Source: JBFJWU01 sp041623475 [NCBI: bacterium]
Lineage (GTDB): Bacteria; J088
NCBI GenBank assembly: GCA_041623475.1
Contig: JBFJWU010000248.1
Span: 1-5,413 of the forward strand
DNA length: 5,413 nt
Reading direction: 5' to 3'
The notes beneath the pieces are model-generated. The model ran no database searches, was not told where the DNA came from, and was given only the letters and a program-made list of their open reading frames with translations. A program made the position numbers and the translations under genes. Shown here piece by piece: positions 1 through 5,413 of this stretch. Numbering within the stretch: the first letter of the stretch is position 1; each line of letters begins with the position of its first letter.

Positions 1-11
1 CCGTTGCTGGC

Positions 12-128
12 CCGGCTCCCGCCGGTCCAGCCCTTCGGGCTGCGCCTGTCGGCTTGCTGCCGAATGCCACGCCCAGGCATTCGGCCCAAACAGTTCCCCG
101 TGGCTCAACGGGCAGGTGCGGGGCCGAA
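12..128. other. Dense inverted-repeat region, possible structured or mobile non-coding element
   Basis: Several perfect stems pack into about 120 GC-rich bases: CCGGC/GCCGG (12-16 with 21-25), CAGCCC/GGGCTG (28-33 with 37-42), GCCGAATGCC/GGCATTCGGC (59-68 with 76-85), CCCGT/ACGGG (97-101 with 108-112), and TTCGGCCC/GGGCCGAA (80-87 with 121-128). The last stem encloses the fourth and competes with the third. There is no T-run after the stems in either direction, so they are not ordinary terminators. The remaining bases to 211 show no gene. The element may continue left of the window. Confidence 0.5.
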
Positions 129-211
129 CGGTCCGCCAAGGCGTGCGCGATCGTGGGGTGAATCCGGGAATTTGCCGTGTTTTTTTCATCGCTTGCGTCT
201 AAATTCTTCCT

Positions 212-362
212 GAATCTGTTTCAATCCAAGTGATCCGTGGACTGGCTGTATTTTCTTGCCTGATCTCCGTGCTCTCTGTGTTCTCTGTGGTGTGAAAATT
301 CTTCTCTTCCCTCTGCCTTTTCCCGTGGTTATTCTCTTCTTCTTCCTCTGTGCCTCTGTGGC
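212..362. repeat. Degenerate CTCTGTG / ATCCGTGG short repeats
   Basis: Three blocks lie between the MCE gene and the left end. At 214-240 there is a loose series ATCTGTT, ATCC, ATCCGTGG. At 265-291 three 9-base units follow one another: CTCCGTGCT, CTCTGTGTT, CTCTGTGGT. At 346-361 two 8-base units occur: CTCTGTGC and CTCTGTGG. The spacers are T- and C-rich. Similar CTCTGTG/CCGTGG strings occur, from memory, between genes of many environmental bacteria without an assigned function. The region has no coding potential that I can support. Confidence 0.7.
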
Positions 363-404
363 CAGTCCTCTAATGTTCCCCGGCGTCGTTCGCCTTAGCG
401 GTTG

Positions 405-1376
405 CTATTCGCTGGCGGTGCCGCCGGTGGCGTAGATTTCCTCGTACTCGTCCATCTGTTCCCGAAGTTCTTCCATGCTGTAGCCGCGAACGCTGAATGT
501 CAGGCCTTCCTGCTGGAGGACTTTCTTGAGGATCAGGCTGGCGCGTTTGCTGTCAAATTTGTTGAGGGCTTCCAGCAGGTCGTTGGTTTTCTTGAGGATG
601 CCGCCCAGGTCGCCGCCGTATTCCGGGAAGTCTGCGGACATTTCCTTCATCTGGGCCGAAATCGTTTCGAAATCAGCCATGACTTTGGCCAGGCTGACCA
701 GGGTCTGTTCCAGTTCTTTTTCGTTCTTGCCGGTCAGGTTGTCCAGGCGGATCACCAGATCGGTCATCGAATCCATGAAATCACCCAGACGGGCCATGTC
801 CTCGTCGCTGGAGACATATCGATTAAGGCGGGTCATCAGGATACCGAGGGCCCGGCCACCTTCCTTGAACGCCTCCTTGTTTTCAGTAAAGACATCCAGC
901 ATGGCCTGCATGGCTTCCTGGACTTCGTTGGCGTCAATGTTGGTAAACAACGGGCCCATGATTTCGCCCAGGTCTTCCAGACGCAATGGCGTAACCGTGT
1001 CCTGGATGACAGCACCGGATTCCAGCTCTGGCTGGATTGATCCGGGTTGCAGTTCGATAAATCGTTCGCCCAGCAGGCTTTTGGACTTAATGATCGCCTT
1101 TGCATCCGAGTACACGGGAAAGTCGGGTTCGATGGCGATAATGACGGCGGCACCGCCCGGGGCCAGTTCCATGTCCTGGACCGAGCCGATCTTGATGCCA
1201 GCCACACGGACATCGGCGTTGTCCGGAATGCCCGTTGCATTTTCAAAGACCAGGCTGAACATCTGTGCATCACTGGCAACGTAGCCGCTGGTGCGCAGGC
1301 CAATGTACGTAATCGCCCCGATGGTTAATACCGTCAGGATCCCCAGAATCAATAACATTCGCCGATTTTCGTCCAT
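405..1376 (-). CDS. MCE-domain (MlaD-like) lipid transport protein
   Basis: This 323-residue protein has a short cytoplasmic N-terminus, one membrane anchor (about residues 7-28) and an MCE domain (about 38-115). The domain contains FENATGIPDNADVRVAGIKI (44-63) and the conserved SLLGERFIEL (100-109). After it comes a long, mostly helical region (about 150-290) rich in Glu, Lys, Leu and Met, then an acidic tail. MCE proteins are anchored in the inner membrane, and their hexameric rings guide lipids through the periplasm. The helical part is longer than in the compact E. coli MlaD (about 180 residues), closer to MCE proteins whose helices build a needle or barrel. AAGGGA lies shortly upstream of the ATG at 1376, a good ribosome binding site that supports this start. 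It is the last gene of the cluster and ends in TAG (405-407). No convincing terminator follows. Confidence 0.94.
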   Translation of the reverse strand: MDENRRMLLILGILTVLTIGAITYIGLRTSGYVASDAQMFSLVFENATGIPDNADVRVAGIKIGSVQDMELAPGGAAVIIAIEPDFPVYSDAKAIIKSKSLLGERFIELQPGSIQPELESGAVIQDTVTPLRLEDLGEIMGPLFTNIDANEVQEAMQAMLDVFTENKEAFKEGGRALGILMTRLNRYVSSDEDMARLGDFMDSMTDLVIRLDNLTGKNEKELEQTLVSLAKVMADFETISAQMKEMSADFPEYGGDLGGILKKTNDLLEALNKFDSKRASLILKKVLQQEGLTFSVRGYSMEELREQMDEYEEIYATGGTASE

Positions 1377-1404
1377 TGTTTCCCTTCTCTGGATCTGGAA
1401 TATT

Positions 1405-2157
1405 TCAGTACATCAAGCCGCTGATAACCAGGTTGACCCAGGAAATTGCGGCGACGCTGGCGACAATTGCCCGATTCGTCGCCAGGCCGACACCCTGGGG
1501 CCCGTGTTCGGCAGCAAAACCACAGTAGCATTGAATGATCGCCAGTGTCAGCCCGAAAGCGCCGGCCTTGAGCATCGCTGTGCCCAGGTCGTATGGCGTA
1601 ATGAATCCGAGGACCTGGGACATGAACAGCGCCCCGTTCAGGTCGTACTGGACGACACCAACGACCCAGCCGCTGGCGACGGCGGCATACAGCACGACCA
1701 GCGTCAGGATCGGCATTGCCAGGAGGCTGCCGATCAGCCGGGGCACGACCAGCCAGCGTATCGGGTCGACGCCCATCACCTCGATCGCGTCGATCTGGTT
1801 GCGGATTCGCATCGCGGCCAGTTCCGATGCGATTTCGCTGCCGGCCTTGACGGCGACCATTGCGCCTGCCAGGGTCGGGCCCATTTCGCGAACCAGCGCA
1901 AAACTGACCAGCATGCCGACCATACTTTCGGCACCCAGCATTTTGAGGACTTCGGACCCCTGGACCACCATGTTGGCGCCAATGAAAATCGCGACCAGCA
2001 GGACGACCGGCAGGCTGCCAATTGTAATCCGGTACCACTGCCGCAGGATTTCGGCCGGATACGGGGACGTCAGCAGCATCGTGGCGATACCCCGGCGGCC
2101 AAACGAAACGATCCCTCCCAGAAGTTCCAGGAAGTTGATGGCGCTGCTGCGGATCAA
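1405..2157 (-). CDS. MlaE/YrbE-family ABC transporter permease, second copy
   Basis: This is a second MlaE-family permease of 250 residues. It shows REMGPTLAGAMVAVKAG (residues 90-106), ASELAAMRIRNQIDAIEVMG (110-129), VDPIRWLVVPR (130-140) and GPQGVGLATNRAIV (219-232). Several hydrophobic spans fit the family topology. The start is a TTG (2157-2155) overlapping the TGA of the preceding permease as TTGA, a typical translational coupling arrangement. The resulting length fits the family, whereas the first internal Met (residue 27) would cut the N-terminal helix. The pair differs throughout outside the signature motifs, so this is not a recent duplication. By analogy with the YrbEA/YrbEB pairs of actinobacterial mce operons, the two may form a heterodimeric channel, which is inference. 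The MCE gene follows after 28 bases. Confidence 0.93.
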   Translation of the reverse strand: MIRSSAINFLELLGGIVSFGRRGIATMLLTSPYPAEILRQWYRITIGSLPVVLLVAIFIGANMVVQGSEVLKMLGAESMVGMLVSFALVREMGPTLAGAMVAVKAGSEIASELAAMRIRNQIDAIEVMGVDPIRWLVVPRLIGSLLAMPILTLVVLYAAVASGWVVGVVQYDLNGALFMSQVLGFITPYDLGTAMLKAGAFGLTLAIIQCYCGFAAEHGPQGVGLATNRAIVASVAAISWVNLVISGLMY

Positions 2158-2948
2158 AATCGCTGCAGGCTGCCGCCGGCCCCGTACAACAGGGTGGTGA
2201 CGATATAGTTGGCGGCCATCACGCAGATCATTGCGGTTACCACTGCGCGATTGGCAGCCTGCCCAACCTGGGCAGCACCGCCGCTCACGTGGTAGCCGTT
2301 GTAACAGGCCAGCAATGCGATGATGGTTGAAAACACCAGGCTTTTGAAAAAGCCGTTCCAGATATCCCGCAGCTGCATGTAGTCGAAAATGCTGGCCCAG
2401 AACGTCCCGCTGGTCATGTCGCTGAGCGCAACAATCGAAATATGCGCGCCCAGCAGGCCGCCAACATCAGCCATCATGCAGAGGATCGGTGTGGCGATCA
2501 GGAATCCCATGAATCGTGGGACAACGGCATAGCGGACCGGATCAACGGCGATCAGTTCGAGCGCGTCAAATTCTTCCTTAATCCGCATGGCACCCAGTTC
2601 GGTGGCGACAAAACTGCCACCCTGGGCACCGATCAGCACAGAGGCCAGCACCGGCCCGATTTCACGAAACGTGAAAGTCCCCATCATGGCACCAACCAAC
2701 GAGTCCGCCCGGACCATCTCGCCCAGGTTGAGCGTCTGGATTGTCATGACGGCACCCATGGTCAAAAGAACGACGATCATCGGTGGCATACAGCGACGGA
2801 CCAGTACCGCCGTCGCATCAATCCATGCGGGAAAGTAAAACGGTGGGGTCACGGACTTGCGGACCAGTTCCCCCAGGAACACCATCAGGCGTCCGAGGTT
2901 TTCCAGTCGCTCCTGGACACGGCTGATTATTGAGGGGTGATCGGGCAT
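2154..2948 (-). CDS. MlaE/YrbE-family ABC transporter permease, first copy
   Basis: This 264-residue integral membrane protein belongs to the MlaE (DUF140) permease family, which partners MCE proteins in moving lipids between the inner and outer membranes. It has several hydrophobic spans and the family signature: REIGPVLASVL (residues 95-105), ATELGAMRIKEEFDALE (115-131), VDPVRYAVVPR (135-145), and the C-terminal QVGQAANRAVV (227-237). Known MlaE permeases form a dimer contacting an MlaF-type ATPase. The ATG at 2948 has only a weak ribosome binding site, and the frame is open further upstream through a T7 run, but no ATG, GTG or TTG codon in that upstream stretch makes an obviously better start. 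The gene overlaps the next permease by 4 bases, so the two are probably made in coupled fashion. It is clearly diverged from that second copy. Confidence 0.93.
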   Translation of the reverse strand: MPDHPSIISRVQERLENLGRLMVFLGELVRKSVTPPFYFPAWIDATAVLVRRCMPPMIVVLLTMGAVMTIQTLNLGEMVRADSLVGAMMGTFTFREIGPVLASVLIGAQGGSFVATELGAMRIKEEFDALELIAVDPVRYAVVPRFMGFLIATPILCMMADVGGLLGAHISIVALSDMTSGTFWASIFDYMQLRDIWNGFFKSLVFSTIIALLACYNGYHVSGGAAQVGQAANRAVVTAMICVMAANYIVTTLLYGAGGSLQRF

Positions 2949-2995
2949 CGGGAACTTGTCCAGCAGGATCGCAAAAAAATCAGTGTTCCCGCGGT

Positions 2996-3625
2996 TCAGG
3001 CGGGATGGTAGATATTGCGAAAGTAGAATTTGACGTAACGTTCGGCCGTCAGTGTACGATAGGCCTCAAAAATCAGGCCAGTTTGTTCTTCGTCTTCCAG
3101 GGGTTGGAGAGCCGGTTCGCGCTCAATCACCAGCCGGTCCAGTCTGTTCTTTTTGACCGCCTGCGTGTAGGCGGTCTTGACGTGGGCCTCGGTTAACTTG
3201 ACGTCGGCTTCGAGCACCAGCCCGTAGCGGTAAAAACGAGCCTGGCGGTGCGCCACAAACAAAAGGTTGAGGGCAAATCCGTCCATGCTATTGACCAGGC
3301 TGACGATTTCGGGTGAACTGAGGTCGCCGCTCTGGGCAGGGTCAGCAAAGCGGGCGGCAATATGGAACGGACTGAACTGCGAGACCTCGAACTCTGGCGT
3401 TGGCGCTGACAGCGGACGGATTGCTGTCAGAACCCCCTTGTTGAACGGTATCGTGCGCCTGACCAGTTCGATGAAAGGCAACAGGATGACGTTATACGTC
3501 CGCTCGATAAAATGTCGTTCGTCTGAATCCACGAATGGATCACCCGAATGGTAGTCCAGTTCTTCCACAGCGTCCCAGTATAGTCGGTGATTGGATGAAT
3601 GCAAGGCTGTCAGCCGGTTCGCCAT
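2996..3625 (-). CDS. Unrecognised 209-aa protein leading an MCE transport cluster
   Basis: I do not recognise this protein family. It starts MANRLTALHSSNHRLYWDAV, has no signal peptide or clear membrane segment, and is probably soluble and mixed helical. It is rich in aromatic and charged residues. The C-terminal third carries the clusters ARFYRYG (residues 129-135) and ERYVKFYFRNIY (195-206). It also has a hydrophobic stretch, FALNLLFVAH (117-126), too short and polar-flanked for a clear membrane span. The coding call rests on a long open frame on the same strand as its neighbours and on intact spacing: its TGA lies 47 bases before the first permease gene. The ATG at 3625 has only a weak site upstream (CGGAAA) and begins just 15 bases after the rpsI terminator tail. 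Position suggests a role linked to the lipid transport genes downstream, but that is inference. Confidence 0.8.
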   Translation of the reverse strand: MANRLTALHSSNHRLYWDAVEELDYHSGDPFVDSDERHFIERTYNVILLPFIELVRRTIPFNKGVLTAIRPLSAPTPEFEVSQFSPFHIAARFADPAQSGDLSSPEIVSLVNSMDGFALNLLFVAHRQARFYRYGLVLEADVKLTEAHVKTAYTQAVKKNRLDRLVIEREPALQPLEDEEQTGLIFEAYRTLTAERYVKFYFRNIYHPA

Positions 3626-3646
3626 GTCACGGTTTCCGGCAACAAC

Positions 3647-3678
3647 AAAAAAGGCTGCGGTATCGAAATACCGCAGCC
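3647..3678 (-). terminator. Intrinsic terminator of the rplM-rpsI operon
   Basis: On the minus strand a perfect 11-bp stem, GGCTGCGGTAT (3678-3668) with ATACCGCAGCC (3663-3653), closes a TTCG tetraloop (3667-3664). A run of six T residues (3652-3647) follows, then GTTGTT. This is a textbook Rho-independent terminator. The complementary strand has no matching T-run, so it acts only in the minus direction. Confidence 0.95.
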
Positions 3679-3708
3679 CTGAAGGTTTGATCTAATGTCT
3701 GGCCGGGA

Positions 3709-4119
3709 TCAGCGTTTCGAGTACTGGTGCCGCTTCCGCGCCTTGTGCAGGCCGTACTTCTTACGCTCAACCATACGTGCGTCGCGCGTCAGGAAACCCT
3801 CTTGCTTGAGCGGGCTGCGCAGGTCAGGATCGAGAATGCTGAGCGCCCGGGCAATCCCGTGCCGCAAGGCACCGGCCTGGCCGCTCTTGCCACCGCCGCG
3901 GACCGTTGCGTTGATATCGACCTCTGCAGTTTTCTGGACGAGTTCCAGCGGCTGCCGGACGATCATCGTCAGGGACGGGCGCTGCAAATACTCATCCAGA
4001 CCGTGTCCATTGACCTTGATTTGGCCTGTTCCAGGTGTAACCCACACTCGTGCGGTACTGGTCTTGCGACCACCCGTCGCGTACGCGCGATTTTCATTTT
4101 CCAGGAAAGTTGTCGGCAT
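3709..4119 (-). CDS. rpsI: Small ribosomal subunit protein S9 (uS9)
   Basis: This 136-residue protein matches S9 along its length: [20 protein letters not shown] (residues 13-32), IKVNG (34-38), the [19 protein letters not shown] segment (75-93), [14 protein letters not shown] (110-123), and a basic tail ending SKR. S9 is a 30S head protein, and its conserved C-terminal SKR tail reaches toward the P-site tRNA. The ATG at 4119 follows the rplM stop by 2 bases. GGAG lies 8 bases upstream of that ATG, inside the last codons of rplM, so translation is probably coupled. The gene ends in TGA (3709-3711), 30 bases before a strong intrinsic terminator. Length and key residues are normal, with no sign of damage. 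Confidence 0.98.
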   Translation of the reverse strand: MPTTFLENENRAYATGGRKTSTARVWVTPGTGQIKVNGHGLDEYLQRPSLTMIVRQPLELVQKTAEVDINATVRGGGKSGQAGALRHGIARALSILDPDLRSPLKQEGFLTRDARMVERKKYGLHKARKRHQYSKR

Positions 4120-4121
4120 GA

Positions 4122-4568
4122 TCAGTTCTCCAGCTTCAGTTCCTGAGGTTGTTGGGCGCCGTGCGGATGCTCGGGGCCTGCATAAACCTTCAGTTTCTTG
4201 AACATCTGGCGGCCAAGCTTGTTCTTGGGGAGCATGCCCTTGACCGCGTATTCAATGATTCGCTCCGGATTTTTCTCGCGCATTTCATCGGCACGTGTTT
4301 CCTTGAGCGATCCGGTGTAACCGGAATGTCGGTAATATTTTTTCTGTTTCCACTTGCGACCGCTGAAATGAATCTTTTCGGCGTTGACGACAATGACAAA
4401 GTCGCCCATGTCCCAGTGCGGGGTATAGGCTGGTTTGTTTTTGCCGCGCAGCACGGACGCAATTCGGCTGGCGATGCGGCCAACGGTGGCATCGGTGGCA
4501 TCGACAACGTACCAGCTGCGGCCAGCGTCGTCGGGTTTGATCATTGGTGTCGCGTTCGAAGGTCTCAT
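4122..4568 (-). CDS. rplM: Large ribosomal subunit protein L13 (uL13)
   Basis: This 148-residue protein carries the classic L13 core: WYVVDA (residues 19-24), [12 protein letters not shown] (40-51), [12 protein letters not shown] (55-66), YYRHSGY (78-84), and the highly conserved [13 protein letters not shown] followed by [12 protein letters not shown] (108-136). L13 is an early-assembling 50S protein that binds 23S rRNA. The ATG at 4568 is preferred over the in-frame ATG at 4544 because AGGGCGAGGAAA lies directly upstream of the former, while no ribosome binding site precedes the latter. The chosen start gives a short N-terminal extension (MRPSNATP) ahead of the usual family start. The gene sits 2 bases upstream of rpsI, the common rplM-rpsI operon arrangement, and is served by the promoter at 4671-4699. 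Confidence 0.97.
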   Translation of the reverse strand: MRPSNATPMIKPDDAGRSWYVVDATDATVGRIASRIASVLRGKNKPAYTPHWDMGDFVIVVNAEKIHFSGRKWKQKKYYRHSGYTGSLKETRADEMREKNPERIIEYAVKGMLPKNKLGRQMFKKLKVYAGPEHPHGAQQPQELKLEN

Positions 4569-4609
4569 TTTCCTCGCCCTGCCAATTGTCTGAAAGCGTC
4601 AAAGCAACC

Positions 4610-4640
4610 CTGCAAACGGCTGATACTGGCCGCTTGGCAG
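4610..4640 (-). promoter_or_regulatory. Leader hairpin in the rplM 5' UTR, possible autoregulatory structure
   Basis: In the transcript, CTGCCAAGCGGC (4640-4629) pairs with GCCGTTTGCAG (4620-4610) around an 8-nt loop, giving 11 pairs including one G-U, with one bulged C. The 5' segment CTGCCAA (4640-4634) is also perfectly complementary to TTGGCAG (4585-4579), which lies just before the purine-rich ribosome binding region of rplM. The two pairings are mutually exclusive. Autoregulation through L13 leader RNAs is known in some bacteria. I see no match to a specific published motif, so a regulatory role is inference. Confidence 0.5.
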
Positions 4641-4670
4641 ACGTCCCGCGCCTTTTCAGGGAAAAAGATA

Positions 4671-4699
4671 ATTATATGGCGTTTTTGCCGGCCCTGCAA
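4671..4699 (-). promoter_or_regulatory. Sigma70-type promoter for rplM-rpsI
   Basis: Read on the minus strand, a -35 element TTGCAG (4694-4699) is separated by exactly 17 bases from a perfect -10 TATAAT (4671-4676). Transcription would start near 4664, giving a leader of about 95 nt before the rplM ATG at 4568. The -35 box starts 13 bases after the dctM stop codon. It is the best promoter match I found in the window, in the place where a strong ribosomal protein promoter is expected. Confidence 0.85.
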
Positions 4700-4712
4700 C
4701 TAACGGTGAAGA

Positions 4713-5413
4713 TCAGGTTTCTCGCCACCACAGGCTGAGCTCTGGAATATAGGTCACCAGCAGCAACGCAACCAGCATAACTGCCAGCCACGGTAGAACC
4801 GATCGATAGAGCAGCGTAATGGGCTTTTCAAACCGGAACGATGCCAGGAACAGGTTCATGCCCACCGGCGGGGTGGAATAACCGATTTCCAGGTTGGTCA
4901 GGAAAATAATACCCAGGTGGATTGGATCGACATTAAATTCGCGGGCGATGGGCAGGATCAGCGGCACAACAACGACCAGGGCGCTGAAAATATCCATCAG
5001 GCAGCCGACAATCAGCAAAAAGACATTGAGCGTCAGCAGGAACCCCATTTGCGAATCGATAAACTGCTTCATCCACTCCAGTGCAATATAGGGCACGCGC
5101 TGGTCGACCAGGAAGTTGGTAAATCCGAGGGCCACGCCGAGAATCAGCAGGATCGCGCCGATCATTGCCATGGATTCCATCCCGATCCGGGGAAGTTCAC
5201 GGATCTTGATGTCGCCGTACAGGAAGACCTCGGCGATCAGTACGTACATGGCGGTGACCGCTGCGGCCTCGCTGGCGGTGACCAGGCCACCATAGATGCC
5301 ACCCAGGATGATGAACGGGATCGGGATTTCCCAACGGGCACCTTTGATCGCCGCCCATACTCGTGCCGGCTCAAACTTGTGACGGGGAACATTGCGACGG
5401 ACCCCGACCCAGG
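4713..5413 (-). CDS. TRAP transporter large permease subunit, DctM family (5' partial)
   Basis: The reading frame stays open from the right window edge to a TGA at 4713-4715, giving 232 residues with the N-terminal part missing. DctM proteins are usually about 430 residues, so this is roughly the C-terminal half. Family hallmarks are visible: FIILGGIYGGL followed by TASEAAAV (fragment residues 33-52), and NLEIGYSTPPVGMNLFLAS (about 173-191) preceded by several hydrophobic membrane spans. DctM is the inner-membrane channel subunit of tripartite ATP-independent periplasmic transporters, which take up organic acids and similar solutes using an ion gradient, with a DctQ small permease and a DctP binding protein. 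Those partners would be expected upstream, beyond the right edge. The Met at 5249 is internal to the family alignment and is not the start. The substrate cannot be told from this subunit. No terminator follows, and the rplM promoter begins within 15 bases of the stop. Confidence 0.95.
   Translation of the reverse strand, partial: WVGVRRNVPRHKFEPARVWAAIKGARWEIPIPFIILGGIYGGLVTASEAAAVTAMYVLIAEVFLYGDIKIRELPRIGMESMAMIGAILLILGVALGFTNFLVDQRVPYIALEWMKQFIDSQMGFLLTLNVFLLIVGCLMDIFSALVVVVPLILPIAREFNVDPIHLGIIFLTNLEIGYSTPPVGMNLFLASFRFEKPITLLYRSVLPWLAVMLVALLLVTYIPELSLWWRET

Noticed and set aside
4-213. 69-aa plus-strand open frame at the left end
   Set aside because: It is rich in Pro, Arg and Ala from GC-rich inverted repeats, starts with TTG, matches no family I know and runs into the T-rich repeats.
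265-361. CTCTGTG repeats as a CRISPR array
   Set aside because: The units are 8-9 bases, degenerate and irregularly spaced, without uniform spacers or cas genes.
382-394. GGCG/CGCC hairpin after the MCE stop as a terminator
   Set aside because: The stem is only 4 bp and no T-run follows on the minus strand.
402-1040. 212-aa plus-strand open frame opposite the MCE gene
   Set aside because: It is antisense to a clear MCE protein, and its His/Gln/Phe-rich composition is typical of a shadow frame.
1291-2208. 305-aa plus-strand open frame opposite the second permease
   Set aside because: It is long, but its Asp/Gln/His-rich composition with no motif is what the complement of a membrane protein gene produces. 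The opposite strand encodes an unmistakable MlaE protein.
2971-2998. T7 run between the 209-aa gene and the first permease as a terminator
   Set aside because: No stable stem precedes the T-run on the minus strand. It is more likely part of the untranslated gap or of a longer permease N-terminus.

Overview
The window is a stretch of a bacterial chromosome with mid-to-high GC. All seven recognisable genes lie on the minus strand, so they read from right to left. An MCE/Mla-type lipid transport operon implies a diderm (Gram-negative type) cell. Degenerate CTCTGTG repeats at the left end are, from memory, common in environmental Planctomycetota and related genomes. No marker here fixes the phylum, so that placement is only a weak guess.

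Right edge (5413-4713): the C-terminal half of a TRAP transporter large permease (DctM family), cut by the window end. Next (4713-4569) is a 144-base intergenic region. It holds a near-consensus sigma70-type promoter (TTGCAG, 17 bases, TATAAT) and a leader of about 95 nt. The leader can fold into a long bulged hairpin, or alternatively into a pairing that ends next to the rplM ribosome binding site. This drives the rplM-rpsI pair (ribosomal proteins L13 and S9, 2-base gap), which ends in a textbook intrinsic terminator with an 11-bp stem and a TTCG loop (3647-3678).

Middle and left (3625-405): a four-gene cluster starts only 15 bases after the T-rich tail of that terminator. It encodes an unrecognised 209-aa soluble protein, two different MlaE/YrbE-family permeases that overlap by 4 bases with a TTG start, and a single-pass MCE (MlaD-like) protein. 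Together these look like the membrane core of an ABC-type lipid transporter with a possibly heterodimeric permease. No ATPase (MlaF-like) gene lies in the window, so that subunit must be encoded elsewhere if the system is complete.

Left end (1-404): no credible gene. It contains degenerate CTCTGTG/ATCCGTGG repeats (about 212-362) and a densely self-complementary stretch (about 12-128) with several perfect stems, which may be a structured or mobile non-coding element running off the left edge.

The most interesting items are the rplM leader switch, the gene start packed against the rpsI terminator, the unknown protein leading the MCE cluster, the paired permeases without an ATPase, and the non-coding left end.
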